From an uncultured Eubacterium sp. (GTDB taxonomy: Bacteria > Bacillota > Clostridia > Oscillospirales > Acutalibacteraceae), in contig CAJTLP010000004.1 of NCBI GenBank assembly GCA_910577195.1, positions 265,364-329,363 on the forward strand: a stretch of DNA of 64,000 nt. Reading direction: 5' to 3'. Both the position numbers and the translations under genes were made by a program. Positions 33,908 through 42,430 of this stretch are shown piece by piece (within the stretch, counting starts at the first letter, position 1; the number at the start of each line of letters is the position of its first letter). The notes beneath the pieces were generated by a model. That model saw only the letters and a program-made list of their open reading frames with translations. It made no database searches and had not been told where the DNA came from.

Positions 33908-34042
33908 ATGGGTTGCGGATGCAATAACAATTTTGGTTGCGGCGGTTCATCTTGGATCATCATCCTTATCATCATCCTTTTACTCTGCGGCGGCTGTGGC
34001 AACGGCGCTTGCGGTAACAACGACTGCGGTTGTGGCTGCTAA
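33908..34042 (+). CDS. 44-residue Cys/Gly-rich single-membrane-segment mini-protein
   Basis: ATG at 33908 behind AAAGGGGG. The product has nine Cys: an N-terminal cluster (GCGCNNNFGCGG), one very hydrophobic segment (residues 16-26, WIIIL IIILL L), and a C-terminal cluster (CGGCGNGACGNNDCGCGC). It stands alone between two terminators. The architecture recalls small Gly-rich sporulation proteins of the YjcZ/SscA sort, but the Cys content is far higher and I recognise no family. Metal binding or disulfide crosslinking is speculation. Codon use (GGC, TGC, ATC rich) resembles neighbouring real genes. Confidence 0.75.
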   Translation: MGCGCNNNFGCGGSSWIIILIIILLLCGGCGNGACGNNDCGCGC

Positions 34043-34063
34043 TTGAATTTGCTGAAAATGGGG

Positions 34064-34098
34064 GCACTCGATGTATTGTCGAGTGCTCTTGTTTTTTG
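34064..34098 (+). terminator. Terminator after the Cys-rich mini-protein
   Basis: GCACTCGA (34064-34071) pairs with TCGAGTGC (34079-34086), followed by TCTTGTTTTTTG. Confidence 0.8.
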
Positions 34099-34112
34099 CG
34101 TATAAAAATTAA

Positions 34113-34129
34113 AGTCAAAGAAAGTCAAA
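34113..34129 (+). promoter_or_regulatory. CtsR operator 1
   Basis: AGTCAAA-GAA-AGTCAAA, a heptad direct repeat with 3-base spacer, matches the CtsR consensus (A/GGTCAAA-NAN-A/GGTCAAA). It lies just upstream of the -35 hexamer. Confidence 0.85.
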
Positions 34130-34136
34130 AAAGTTC

Positions 34137-34165
34137 TTGACTTTTTCTGACCTTTGTGCTAATAT
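34137..34165 (+). promoter_or_regulatory. Promoter of the ctsR operon
   Basis: TTGACT (34137-34142), 17-base spacer, TAATAT (34160-34165), bracketed by CtsR sites. Confidence 0.8.
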
Positions 34166-34175
34166 GATGATAGAA

Positions 34176-34211
34176 AGTCAAAGAAAGTCAAAGTCAAAAA
34201 CAAATTTGACT
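34176..34211 (+). promoter_or_regulatory. CtsR operator 2 with extra half-sites
   Basis: AGTCAAA-GAA-AGTCAAA (34176-34192) runs straight into GTCAAAAA, and an inverted half-site TTTGACT follows at 34205-34211. Placed downstream of the -10, so CtsR binding would block initiation. Confidence 0.85.
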
Positions 34212-34243
34212 TTAAATTGGCTGACAAAGGAAGTGATTGGAAA

Positions 34244-34693
34244 ATGAAGCTAACTGATGTGATTGCTGATATGATTCTTGATATGTTTGATGAAGATACA
34301 TCCACAGTGCAGATTCAGCGTAATGATTTAGCGGCACAGCTTGGCTGTGTACCAAGCCAGATTAATTATGTGATTACGTCAAGATTTACACCTGAGCAGG
34401 GGTACCGCATTGAGTCAAGACGAGGCGGCGGAGGCTGTATTATGATAACACGTGCAGCCAGCAAGGAAAATGCGATTGTCTCGCTGATTAACTCAATCGG
34501 CTCTTCCATAGAAGAGAAAAATGCCAAAGCGCATATTTATAATTTAAACTATCAGGGACTTGTCAGCGATAAGGCAGGACAGATGATGCTTGCTGTGATA
34601 TCCGACAATAATTTCAGGGGACTGCCCCCACAGGTAAAGGATACAGTCAGAGCAAGTCAGTTAAAACAGATGCTATTAGCATATATTGATTAG
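34244..34693 (+). CDS. ctsR: Class III stress gene repressor CtsR
   Basis: 149 residues. N-terminal winged helix with LAAQLGCVPSQINYVITSRFTPEQGYRIESRRGGGGCIMI, the family signature including the Gly-rich wing, and a C-terminal dimerisation domain containing the segment targeted by McsB. The ATG at 34244 has AAAGGAAGTGA upstream; an open frame to a TTG at 34217 would put that site inside the gene. Represses the clp operon by binding the heptad repeats in front of it; released by heat and by arginine phosphorylation in related bacteria. Confidence 0.95.
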   Translation: MKLTDVIADMILDMFDEDTSTVQIQRNDLAAQLGCVPSQINYVITSRFTPEQGYRIESRRGGGGCIMITRAASKENAIVSLINSIGSSIEEKNAKAHIYNLNYQGLVSDKAGQMMLAVISDNNFRGLPPQVKDTVRASQLKQMLLAYID

Positions 34694-34705
34694 GAGGTAT
34701 TTATT

Positions 34706-35242
34706 ATGTTATGTCAGCATTGTAATCAAAATGAAGCAACTACTCATATAAAAAAGAATATAAACGGTAAGCGTGAGGAAATGCACCTTTGCTCCGATTG
34801 TGCAAGAGAGCTTGGTGTTATGGAGGAATTCAGAGTTCCCAGTGTGACTGACTTTTTCGGCGAGAGTTTTCTCGGCAATTTTCTCGGCGCAGGTGTTGCA
34901 GCAATGAATTCCCTTGCAGGGGTTGAAAGATGTTCAACCTGCGGCTCTTCCTTTAATGATATTGTTAAGGGCGGACATATTGGCTGCAGTGATTGCTACG
35001 ATAAATTTGCAGATCGTCTTGAGCCGTCAATCCGTAAAATTCACGGCAAGACAAAGCATATAGGCAAGTTTATTTCATATGATGAAAGCAATGAGCCTGA
35101 AAAGGCAGAAAGTAAGAAAGCAACGGATGAGCTTGAACAGCTTAATGAACAGCTGCAGAAAGCAATTTCCGAACAGCGTTTTGAAGATGCTGCAGTACTC
35201 AGAGATAAAATAAAAGCCTTGACGGAGGATAATCATGAATAA
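34706..35242 (+). CDS. mcsA: McsA, zinc-finger activator of protein arginine kinase
   Basis: 178 residues. Two pairs of zinc-binding CxxC motifs: CQHC/CSDC (3-6, 28-31) and CSTC/CSDC in the middle (about 76-98), then a C-terminal UVR motif (about 142-176, DELEQLNEQLQKAISEQRFEDAAVLRDKIKAL). McsA activates the kinase McsB. TAGGAGG precedes the ATG. Overlaps mcsB by 8 bases. Confidence 0.94.
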   Translation: MLCQHCNQNEATTHIKKNINGKREEMHLCSDCARELGVMEEFRVPSVTDFFGESFLGNFLGAGVAAMNSLAGVERCSTCGSSFNDIVKGGHIGCSDCYDKFADRLEPSIRKIHGKTKHIGKFISYDESNEPEKAESKKATDELEQLNEQLQKAISEQRFEDAAVLRDKIKALTEDNHE

Positions 35243-36233
35243 GTGGTATAGCACACAGGGAAACAACTCAGACGTTGTTCTTTCCTCAAAAATAAGACTT
35301 GCAAGAAATATCGACAAAGTTCCGTTTCCGTGCAGAATGAGTAATGAAGTAAGAAAATCAGTTTGCAAAAAGATTTTTGCAGCAGTTCAGAATTCAAAAT
35401 TTGCCGGCGAATTTGATTTGATTGAGCTGAATTCACTCAGCGAGATTGAAAAAATTGCACTTTCCGAAAAGGGCTTTATAAGCCCTGAAATGGCCGGACA
35501 GACTATGTATTCTGCTCTGCTGCTTTCAAAGGATGAAAGCTGCAGCATTATGCTTTGTGAGGAGGACCATATACGTCTTTGTGTTATGGAGGCAGGTGAG
35601 GATTTAAAGTCGGCTTATAAAAAAGCAAATGAGCTTGATAATGTACTTATTGAGAGCATGAGGATTGCTTTTGACAAGCGTTTGGGCTTTTTAACCTCAA
35701 ACCCAATGCATCTCGGTACAGGAATGAAGGCTTCGGTTGCACTTCATCTTCCTGCAATAAGTGAAAGAAAAATGATAAGCACATTAAGCTCAATGGTCGG
35801 AAAGCTGGGCTTTTCCATAAAGCCTTTATTCTCAGGCAACGGTGCTTTTTATGAACTGTCAAATGAAATCAGTCTCGGCATTACAGAGGAAAGTGCCCTT
35901 GATAATCTCGGTGCAATCTGTGAGCAGATTATCATTCAGGAAAGAAAGTTCAGAAATGAACTTATGGAATATGCTGATTTTGAGGATAAAATATTCCGCG
36001 CAATGGGCACACTTAAAATGGCAAGAAAGCTTACCACGAAGGAATTTCTTGAGCTGATATCCCTTGCACGTCTCGGCGTATCCATGAACAGCTTTGATAT
36101 CAGCTATGAAAAAATCGGAAATATGATTCATTCACTCGGCACAGCATCAATCATATCTCAGGCAGAGACAGAGTTTTCTGTTGATGATGCAGACAGAATG
36201 CGTGCCCAGTATGTGAGAGAAAATATAGAATAG
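35235..36233 (+). CDS. mcsB: Protein arginine kinase McsB
   Basis: 332 residues. Phosphagen-kinase fold: VVLSSKIRLARNIDKVPFP at the N-terminus, FISPEMAGQTMYSALLLSKDESCSIMLCEEDHIRLCVMEAG (catalytic NEEDH-like loop appears as CEEDHIR), KRLGFLTSNPMHLGTGMKASVALHLPA. Phosphorylates arginines to mark proteins for ClpC-ClpP and inactivates CtsR. GGAGG upstream inside mcsA. Confidence 0.95.
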   Translation: MNKWYSTQGNNSDVVLSSKIRLARNIDKVPFPCRMSNEVRKSVCKKIFAAVQNSKFAGEFDLIELNSLSEIEKIALSEKGFISPEMAGQTMYSALLLSKDESCSIMLCEEDHIRLCVMEAGEDLKSAYKKANELDNVLIESMRIAFDKRLGFLTSNPMHLGTGMKASVALHLPAISERKMISTLSSMVGKLGFSIKPLFSGNGAFYELSNEISLGITEESALDNLGAICEQIIIQERKFRNELMEYADFEDKIFRAMGTLKMARKLTTKEFLELISLARLGVSMNSFDISYEKIGNMIHSLGTASIISQAETEFSVDDADRMRAQYVRENIE

Positions 36234-36278
36234 GATATAATTTATATAGTTATGTCCTGTTGATATGGAGGTATAACT

Positions 36279-38702
36279 ATGTACAGATTTAATTATTTTA
36301 CACAAAAATCAAATGATGCATTAAATCTTGCCATTAAAGCGGCAGAAAATTTAGGGCATAATTATGTCGGCAGTGAGCATATACTGCTCGGTCTTATCAG
36401 GGTCGGAGCGGGCACTGCATACTCTGTTCTTGACGGCAAGGGTATAACATCAGATGATGTTGAAAAATTTATTTTACAGAATATCGGTGCAGGCAATCCC
36501 ACAAGATTAACGCCTGATGATTTTACGCCGAGAAGCAAAAGAGTCCTTGATACGGCTTTTCAGCTTGCTCGAGGAATGCTTCACAGCTTTGTCGATACAG
36601 AGCATATTCTTATGGCACTGCTGCAGGAGGGTGATTCCTATGCCGTAAAATTTGTCAATTCAATGGGTATAGATGAAAACCAGTTGTTTGAAGAGATTGT
36701 AGCCTCTGTAGGACGCGGTAATACAAGACCGAATGAAACCGGCAGAAGAGGAAAAAACGGAAAATCCAAAACACCTACCCTTGATGAGTTTGGAAAGGAC
36801 CTGACAGCCATTGCAAAAGAGGGAAAGATTGACCCTGTAATCGGCAGGGAGGAAGAGATTCAGCGTGTTATTCAGATTCTTTCACGCCGTACAAAAAATA
36901 ACCCTTGTCTTATTGGCGAGCCCGGTGTGGGTAAAACTGCCATTGCTGAGGGACTGGCACTGAAAATTGTTCGTGATGAGGTGCCGGAACTGCTTGCAGG
37001 TAAGAAGATAGTTGCTCTCGATTTAACCTCAATGGTTGCAGGTACAAAGTATCGCGGTGATTTTGAGGAGCGTATTAAGAAAGCAATGGACGAGGTAAGG
37101 AATGCAAAGGACGTTATCCTGTTCATTGATGAGGTGCATACCATTATGGGTGCAGGTGCAGCTGAGGGTGCAACCGATGCCGCCAATATTCTTAAGCCTG
37201 CACTAGCACGCGGTGAAATTCAGGTTATCGGTGCAACTACAATTGATGAATACAGGAAAAATATTGAAAAGGATGCGGCTCTTGAAAGACGTTTTCAGCC
37301 TGTTACTGTAGGTGAGCCTACGGAGGATGAGGCAATTGAAATCCTTAAGGGTATACGTGATAAATATGAGGCACACCATAAGGTTAAGATTTCCGACGAT
37401 GCGATTGTTAATGCGGTAAAAATGTCCTCAAGATATATTGCAGACAGATTTTTGCCTGATAAAGCAATTGACCTTATTGATGAGGCTGCATCACGTGTAA
37501 GGCTTAAGGCTTACACCGTTCCTGACAATCTTAAGGAAATGGAAAAGGAGCTTAAATCCCTTGAGGAAGAAAAGGCATCTGCAGTAAGAGCTCAGGATTT
37601 TGAACAGGCTGCCATTATCAGGGATAAGGAAAATACGCTGAAAACCCTTTTAGATGAAGAAAAGGAGAAGTGGAAAAACCTTTCCTCACATCAGGTGAGG
37701 GAAATCTCAACAGAGGATATAGCATCTGTTGTTTCCTCCTGGACAGGTATACCTGCAACACAGCTGACTAAGGAAGAGGCTGAAAGACTTCTGAATATGG
37801 AAAAGCTTCTGCACGAAAGAATCGTTGGCCAGGACAAGGCGGTTTCAGGTGTGGCAAGGGCAATCCGACGCGGCAGGGCAGGACTTAAAAATCCAAAGCG
37901 TCCTATAGGCTCATTTATATTCTTAGGTCCTACAGGTGTAGGTAAAACAGAGCTTTGCAAGACTTTGGCTGAAACGATGTTCGGCGATGAAGAGGCGATT
38001 ATAAAGCTTGATATGTCCGAATATATGGAAAAGCATACCGTGTCAAAGCTTATCGGCTCACCTCCCGGCTATGTCGGCTTTGATGAGGGCGGACAGCTGA
38101 CCGAAAAAATCAGAAGAAAGCCGTATTCCGTCGTCCTGTTTGATGAGATTGAGAAAGCACATCCGGATGTTTTCAATATGCTGTTACAGATACTTGAGGA
38201 TGGCGTGCTGACAGATTCACAGGGACGAAAGGTCAGCTTTAAAAACGCTGTGATTATTATGACCTCAAATGTTGGTGCATCAAAAATTACTGATCCAAAA
38301 TCAGCACTGGGATTTGGCGGTGATGATAAAAACGAAAACGAGAGTATTGAAAAGCTTGTGATGGCTGACCTTAAAGCAACCTTCAAGCCGGAGTTTCTGA
38401 ACCGAGTTGATGAAATCATTGTATTCAAGCAGCTTGAAAAAGAGGATATTGAGGAGATTGCGAGACGTATGCTGTCCTCTTTGAAAAAACAGGTAGAGCA
38501 GCTTGGTACAGAGGTGGTTTTCACAGATGAGGCTATTTCGGCGATTGCCGACGCAGGCTTTGACAAGGTGTACGGTGCACGTCCGCTCAGACGTGCTATT
38601 CAGACCAAAATTGAGGATAAGCTTTCAGAGCTGATTCTTGAAAATAAGCTTGGTGAAAAATGCACGGTCGATTATAAAGACGGTGAATTTATATTTGAAT
38701 AA
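36279..38702 (+). CDS. clpC: AAA+ protease unfoldase ClpC
   Basis: 807 residues. Two Clp_N repeats (about 4-145), AAA1 with GEPGVGKT (Walker A) and VILFIDEVHTIMGAGAAEGATDAAN, a UVR-containing linker (about 415-450, VRAQDFEQAAIIRDKENTL), AAA2 with GPTGVGKTEL and VVLFDEIEKAHPDVFN, then the ClpB_D2-small domain. Hexameric unfoldase feeding ClpP; here adapter McsB is encoded just upstream. Four-gene CtsR regulon operon, ending in a terminator. TGGAGG precedes the ATG. Confidence 0.96.
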   Translation: MYRFNYFTQKSNDALNLAIKAAENLGHNYVGSEHILLGLIRVGAGTAYSVLDGKGITSDDVEKFILQNIGAGNPTRLTPDDFTPRSKRVLDTAFQLARGMLHSFVDTEHILMALLQEGDSYAVKFVNSMGIDENQLFEEIVASVGRGNTRPNETGRRGKNGKSKTPTLDEFGKDLTAIAKEGKIDPVIGREEEIQRVIQILSRRTKNNPCLIGEPGVGKTAIAEGLALKIVRDEVPELLAGKKIVALDLTSMVAGTKYRGDFEERIKKAMDEVRNAKDVILFIDEVHTIMGAGAAEGATDAANILKPALARGEIQVIGATTIDEYRKNIEKDAALERRFQPVTVGEPTEDEAIEILKGIRDKYEAHHKVKISDDAIVNAVKMSSRYIADRFLPDKAIDLIDEAASRVRLKAYTVPDNLKEMEKELKSLEEEKASAVRAQDFEQAAIIRDKENTLKTLLDEEKEKWKNLSSHQVREISTEDIASVVSSWTGIPATQLTKEEAERLLNMEKLLHERIVGQDKAVSGVARAIRRGRAGLKNPKRPIGSFIFLGPTGVGKTELCKTLAETMFGDEEAIIKLDMSEYMEKHTVSKLIGSPPGYVGFDEGGQLTEKIRRKPYSVVLFDEIEKAHPDVFNMLLQILEDGVLTDSQGRKVSFKNAVIIMTSNVGASKITDPKSALGFGGDDKNENESIEKLVMADLKATFKPEFLNRVDEIIVFKQLEKEDIEEIARRMLSSLKKQVEQLGTEVVFTDEAISAIADAGFDKVYGARPLRRAIQTKIEDKLSELILENKLGEKCTVDYKDGEFIFE

Positions 38703-38737
38703 GCACTCCTGATTAAATATAAATTTTTATTAAATAA

Positions 38738-38778
38738 AGCAGATGCTTTCATCAAGGAAAGCACCTGCTTATTTTTTG
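38738..38778 (+). terminator. Terminator of the ctsR-clpC operon
   Basis: AAGCAGATGCTTTC (38738-38751) pairs with GAAAGCACCTGCTT (38758-38771), one mismatch, followed by ATTTTTT. Confidence 0.88.
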
Positions 38779-38792
38779 TAAATTTGTCAGAT

Positions 38793-38821
38793 TGATTTAA
38801 TGATTTTCTTATTGTATAATG
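38793..38821 (+). promoter_or_regulatory. Promoter of the GH16 gene
   Basis: TTGATT (38793-38798), 17-base spacer, TATAAT (38816-38821), then GAGGAGG before the gene. Confidence 0.7.
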
Positions 38822-38862
38822 TGGGTGTATCATAATCTTGTCAGAGGAGGAATGCCTTATTG

Positions 38863-39744
38863 ATGAATAAAGTAAAAGGCTTTTTTGCTGAAAGGATTTC
38901 GTATTTAATGACAAAGCCGTTATTTTCAAAATGCAGGAATTCCATACATTCACCTGATAAAAGCAAACGCCTTGATATCAGTGGCATGAAGCTTGTATTT
39001 GAAGATGATTTTGACAAGGAGCTTGACCGCTCTGTGTGGAAAACAACTGCCGATCGTCCTGAAAGACGTAGTGGATATTGGTCAGATGAGCAGTGTTTTA
39101 CCGAAAACGGAAATCTCATTATACGTACCGAGTATAAGAAAAACGGTAAATATGGTGACGGTTGGTATACAGGCACATGCTCAACACAGGGTTTAAGTGA
39201 ATATAAGTACGGCTATTTTGAAGTGAAATGCAAGGCTCCTGCGGCTGAAGGACTGTGGAGCGCATTCTGGCTTCAGTCGGAATCAATGGCAGATAACAAT
39301 GGTACTGACGGCGGAAGAGGCGGTGCCGAAATTGATGTTATGGAATCACCGTATTATAATGATCCTGTCAATACTGCAAATGCTTACCGCAACACAACAA
39401 TACATACGGTTCATGTTGATGGTTATGGTAAATTATATCATAACAAGCGTTCCTATTTTTACCGCCCTGATAAGAATATGTATAACGAATTTAATACCTA
39501 TGGTTTATTATGGACTGAAAAGGAATATGTATTTTATATAAACGGCAGGGAAACCTGGCGGACGGATTTTGGCGTTTCTCAGGTGCCTGAATTCCTTTGG
39601 CTGTCTGTTGAAATTGCAGGTAATGGAAACGCAGACCCTGAAAACAGAAACAATAAATTTACTTGGGCAGGCGATATACGGAATAATTCTGAGGAGTGTA
39701 TGCCTGCAGATTTTGTAATTGATTACATAAGAGTGTATCAGTGA
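38863..39744 (+). CDS. Glycoside hydrolase family 16 enzyme without signal peptide
   Basis: 293 residues (or one more, if TTG at 38860 is used). GH16 jelly-roll with the catalytic GGAEIDVMES (Glu-x-Asp-x-x-Glu), preceded by YGYFEVKCKAPAAEGLWSAFWLQSES and followed by FNTYGLLWTEKEYVFYINGRETWRT. The usual substrates are beta-1,3 or mixed-linkage glucans or related galactans. There is no hydrophobic N-terminus, so it appears cytoplasmic, unusual for the family. GAGGAGG (38844-38850) lies 9 bases from TTG and 12 from ATG. Followed by a membrane-anchored phosphoesterase gene 20 bases on. Confidence 0.9.
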   Translation: MNKVKGFFAERISYLMTKPLFSKCRNSIHSPDKSKRLDISGMKLVFEDDFDKELDRSVWKTTADRPERRSGYWSDEQCFTENGNLIIRTEYKKNGKYGDGWYTGTCSTQGLSEYKYGYFEVKCKAPAAEGLWSAFWLQSESMADNNGTDGGRGGAEIDVMESPYYNDPVNTANAYRNTTIHTVHVDGYGKLYHNKRSYFYRPDKNMYNEFNTYGLLWTEKEYVFYINGRETWRTDFGVSQVPEFLWLSVEIAGNGNADPENRNNKFTWAGDIRNNSEECMPADFVIDYIRVYQ

Positions 39745-39764
39745 TGTACAGGAGGATTCATCTG

Positions 39765-41855
39765 ATGAGTAAAAAATATATCATGCTGATTTTAATTCCT
39801 GTAGTTATCATTGCGGCGGCAGTGATTATTTTCTTGTGTGTGCAGGGCGGAGCAGGCGGATATTCCGGAAAGGTAACTGCTGAGGGAAAGCCGCTTGCAA
39901 ATGTAAGTGTTTCGGACGGCCGAAACGTTGTGAAAACAGATGATAACGGATTATTCACATTAAAAGGCTACAGAAAGACACGTTTTATCACAGTGACTGC
40001 TCCTGCAGGCTATACAACTGAAAATTACTATATCCCTGCTGACAAGAGTAAGCATGAGGGCTATGATTTTGATTTGGAAAAGTCGAGCATTGCAGCAGGT
40101 GAGGCACACAGCTTCCTCCAGATTTCGGATACTGAAATCGGTGAGGACGGAGTAGGCGAATGGGTAAATTATCTTAAGGATATAGCTGAAAATGAAAAAC
40201 CTGCTTTTTTAATACATACAGGTGATATTTGCTATGAGCCGGGACTGAAAAAGCATATTGAGGGTATGAATACGGAAAATATGGGCGTTCCTGTCCGTTA
40301 TACTATCGGTAATCATGATTACGTTGACGGCAAATATGGTGAGGAGCTTTTTGAAAGCCTTTACGGTCCTGTCTGGTATTCCTTTGAAGTGGGTAATGTG
40401 CATTATATCGTTACACCGTTTCAGACAGGCGGAGACTATAAGTCAGGCTACAATAAAAACGACCGTTGGCGCTGGCTTGCAAACGACCTTACAAACACTG
40501 ATGAAAGTATGAATATCGTTATTTTCAATCATAATGCACCGCCGTCGGATGATTATGTGATTTCCTATGATTTAGGCAAAAAGCTTGATTTGAAAGAGCA
40601 TAATCTGATTGCATGGATTTTCGGTCACTATCATTATAATTATATCGAGGAAAATGAGGGTGTGCTCAATATCAGCACGGCACGTCCTGACTGCGGCGGT
40701 ATTGACTCCTCCGTCAGCGGTGCAAGAATGGTTCATATATCAGAGGCTTGGGATATTACAACCGATATGATTTATTATGATTTTAACGGTCCTGCACCTG
40801 AGGTTCAGGGTGCAAAATGGTCAGCACAGCTTGACGGTAACGTTTTATTCTGTAATACAGTTGTTCATGATAACAAGGTGTATGCTGCAACTGTTGATGA
40901 GGATTATCCTCGTACCTGCGGTATTTATTGTCTGAATCCGATTGACGGCTCTGTTATGTGGAATTTTACCACAAAGAATTCGGTAAAAAATAACATTGTA
41001 GTTGAGAATGGCGTGCTCATTGCACAGGATTGTGATGGCAATGTTTACTGCCTTGATTCCCATAATGGAAGTGAAAAATGGAACACATCCGTTGCACTTG
41101 GCAGTTCACTGAATACAAGCAGCGGTATATGCGTTTCAGACGGTGTTGTTTATACAGGCTGTGCTGCAGCAGTAACTGCGCTTGATATAAACACAGGTGA
41201 AAAACTGTGGGAAAACATAAGAAATCACGGAGAGGCATCACCGGCTGAATTCGTAACTGTTGGTGACAAGCTGATTGTCAGCTCTCACTGGGATGCACTT
41301 GTTGCTTTGGATAAGAATACAGGCAAGGAGCTATGGGAAAATAAAGACGAGGATATCCGCTTCCGCAGTTCAACCCCTGCTGTTGTTAACGAAAACACAC
41401 TGCTTGTTGCCGACTCTGATGCAGTTATGCTTGTTGATGCAAATACAGGCGAAATTACCTCTAAAACGGATTTTGAGGGCTATAATTTTTCTTCCAGTGC
41501 GCAGCCGCTTGTTGCAGGTGATATTGCTTATATTCCTACTGCCAATAAAGGACTTGTTATAATGAATCTTAAAAACAACGAGATTGTTAAGGAAGTACAG
41601 GTCGGCAAGGCAATGCTGTATACCGCACCATATACCAGCGGTGATTCAATGACCATTGAGTCCTCTTTGATATCACTTTCTGACGGTTCTCTTCTTTTCG
41701 GAGCATCGGACGGTAAACTGTATATTATGTCTGCAGACGGTGAAATGACAAAAACATATGATATCGGTGCACCGATATTCGGCAGCGCAGCCGAGTATAA
41801 CGGAAACATCATTGTGTCCGATTGTTCCGGCAGAGTAGTATGCCTTGACAGATAA
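39765..41855 (+). CDS. Membrane-anchored calcineurin-like phosphoesterase with PQQ-type beta-propeller
   Basis: 696 residues. One N-terminal membrane segment (about 5-27), a small Ig-like/carboxypeptidase-regulatory domain (about 32-105, GKVTAEGKPLANVSVSDGRNVVKTDDNGLFTL), a metallophosphoesterase domain (about 112-345) with GD (HTGDICY), GNHD (TIGNHDY), His (IFNHNAPP) and GHYH, and a PQQ-like propeller (about 350-696; repeats such as GNVYCLDSHNGSEKWNT and ALDINTGEKLWEN). The first metal motif, normally DxH, reads DTE. GGAGG (39751-39755) supports the ATG at 39765 over the upstream GTG/ATG. Cotranscribed with the GH16 gene. Substrate unknown. Confidence 0.88.
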   Translation: MSKKYIMLILIPVVIIAAAVIIFLCVQGGAGGYSGKVTAEGKPLANVSVSDGRNVVKTDDNGLFTLKGYRKTRFITVTAPAGYTTENYYIPADKSKHEGYDFDLEKSSIAAGEAHSFLQISDTEIGEDGVGEWVNYLKDIAENEKPAFLIHTGDICYEPGLKKHIEGMNTENMGVPVRYTIGNHDYVDGKYGEELFESLYGPVWYSFEVGNVHYIVTPFQTGGDYKSGYNKNDRWRWLANDLTNTDESMNIVIFNHNAPPSDDYVISYDLGKKLDLKEHNLIAWIFGHYHYNYIEENEGVLNISTARPDCGGIDSSVSGARMVHISEAWDITTDMIYYDFNGPAPEVQGAKWSAQLDGNVLFCNTVVHDNKVYAATVDEDYPRTCGIYCLNPIDGSVMWNFTTKNSVKNNIVVENGVLIAQDCDGNVYCLDSHNGSEKWNTSVALGSSLNTSSGICVSDGVVYTGCAAAVTALDINTGEKLWENIRNHGEASPAEFVTVGDKLIVSSHWDALVALDKNTGKELWENKDEDIRFRSSTPAVVNENTLLVADSDAVMLVDANTGEITSKTDFEGYNFSSSAQPLVAGDIAYIPTANKGLVIMNLKNNEIVKEVQVGKAMLYTAPYTSGDSMTIESSLISLSDGSLLFGASDGKLYIMSADGEMTKTYDIGAPIFGSAAEYNGNIIVSDCSGRVVCLDR

Positions 41856-41865
41856 TAGGAATGTA

Positions 41866-41901
41866 GAAACCCTTTCAGTTTTAACTGAAAGGGTTTCTTT
41901 T
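41866..41901. terminator. Bidirectional terminator
   Basis: GAAACCCTTTCAGTT (41866-41880) pairs perfectly with AACTGAAAGGGTTTC (41883-41897), followed by TTTTAT; shared by two convergent genes. Confidence 0.88.
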
Positions 41902-42361
41902 ATATTTCTGCAGGCATAAGCAATATTCCGTTATCTAAAATATCCACCATACCGTATTTGTACTGACGTACCGAGCCGGGATTCATAATGTAAAGTCCAT
42001 CATCGTAATTGGTATACTGAACGTGTGTATGACCGAAAAGGCAGATATCCGCATTCACGGATTTTGCTTTAGCGATAATATTTTCATACCCCATTTTAAC
42101 ACGGTAGGTGTGTCCGTGTGCGAAAAATATTCTTTTGCCGCTGCATTCAATCAGCTGTTCCTCAGGATAGGAGGAATACCAATCATTATTCCCTGCAACA
42201 CGGTAATATTTCAGCATCGGATAAACATCAATGACACTGTCAAAATCATCATCCATATCACCTAAGAATATGAATAAATCCGCATCTGCCTTATGCATTT
42301 CAATGATATCAAAAAGATTCCCCATAGCTTTGTGTGAATCGGATATAACCACAATTCTCAT
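41900..42361 (-). CDS. YfcE/MJ0936-family metallophosphoesterase
   Basis: 153 residues, complete metal-site set: VVISDSHKA (DxH), FLGDMDDDF (GD), VAGNNDW (GNND), FFAHGHTY (His) and LFGHTHVQY (GHTH). Cytoplasmic phosphodiesterase; physiological substrate of the family is unclear. Convergent with the large phosphoesterase gene and divergent from the next small genes. Confidence 0.93.
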   Translation of the reverse strand: MRIVVISDSHKAMGNLFDIIEMHKADADLFIFLGDMDDDFDSVIDVYPMLKYYRVAGNNDWYSSYPEEQLIECSGKRIFFAHGHTYRVKMGYENIIAKAKSVNADICLFGHTHVQYTNYDDGLYIMNPGSVRQYKYGMVDILDNGILLMPAEI

Positions 42362-42430
42362 TCATAAAACACCACACTGTTTCATAGATTGTAATAGATA
42401 ATATTATACAATATAGAGGAGATTTTTTCA

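Noticed and set aside
33790..34020. 76-residue Pro/Gln-rich minus-strand frame opposite the Cys-rich mini-protein
   Set aside because: It overlaps the transglutaminase terminator and has no ribosome site; the plus-strand mini-gene explains the region better.
34110..34211. Repeated AGTCAAA units as a possible CRISPR or short tandem repeat array
   Set aside because: Spacing and sequence match CtsR heptad operators and the downstream gene is ctsR; no spacers of CRISPR length.
38069..38566. 165-residue minus-strand open frame inside clpC
   Set aside because: Ser/Ile-rich shadow of the AAA2 domain codons.
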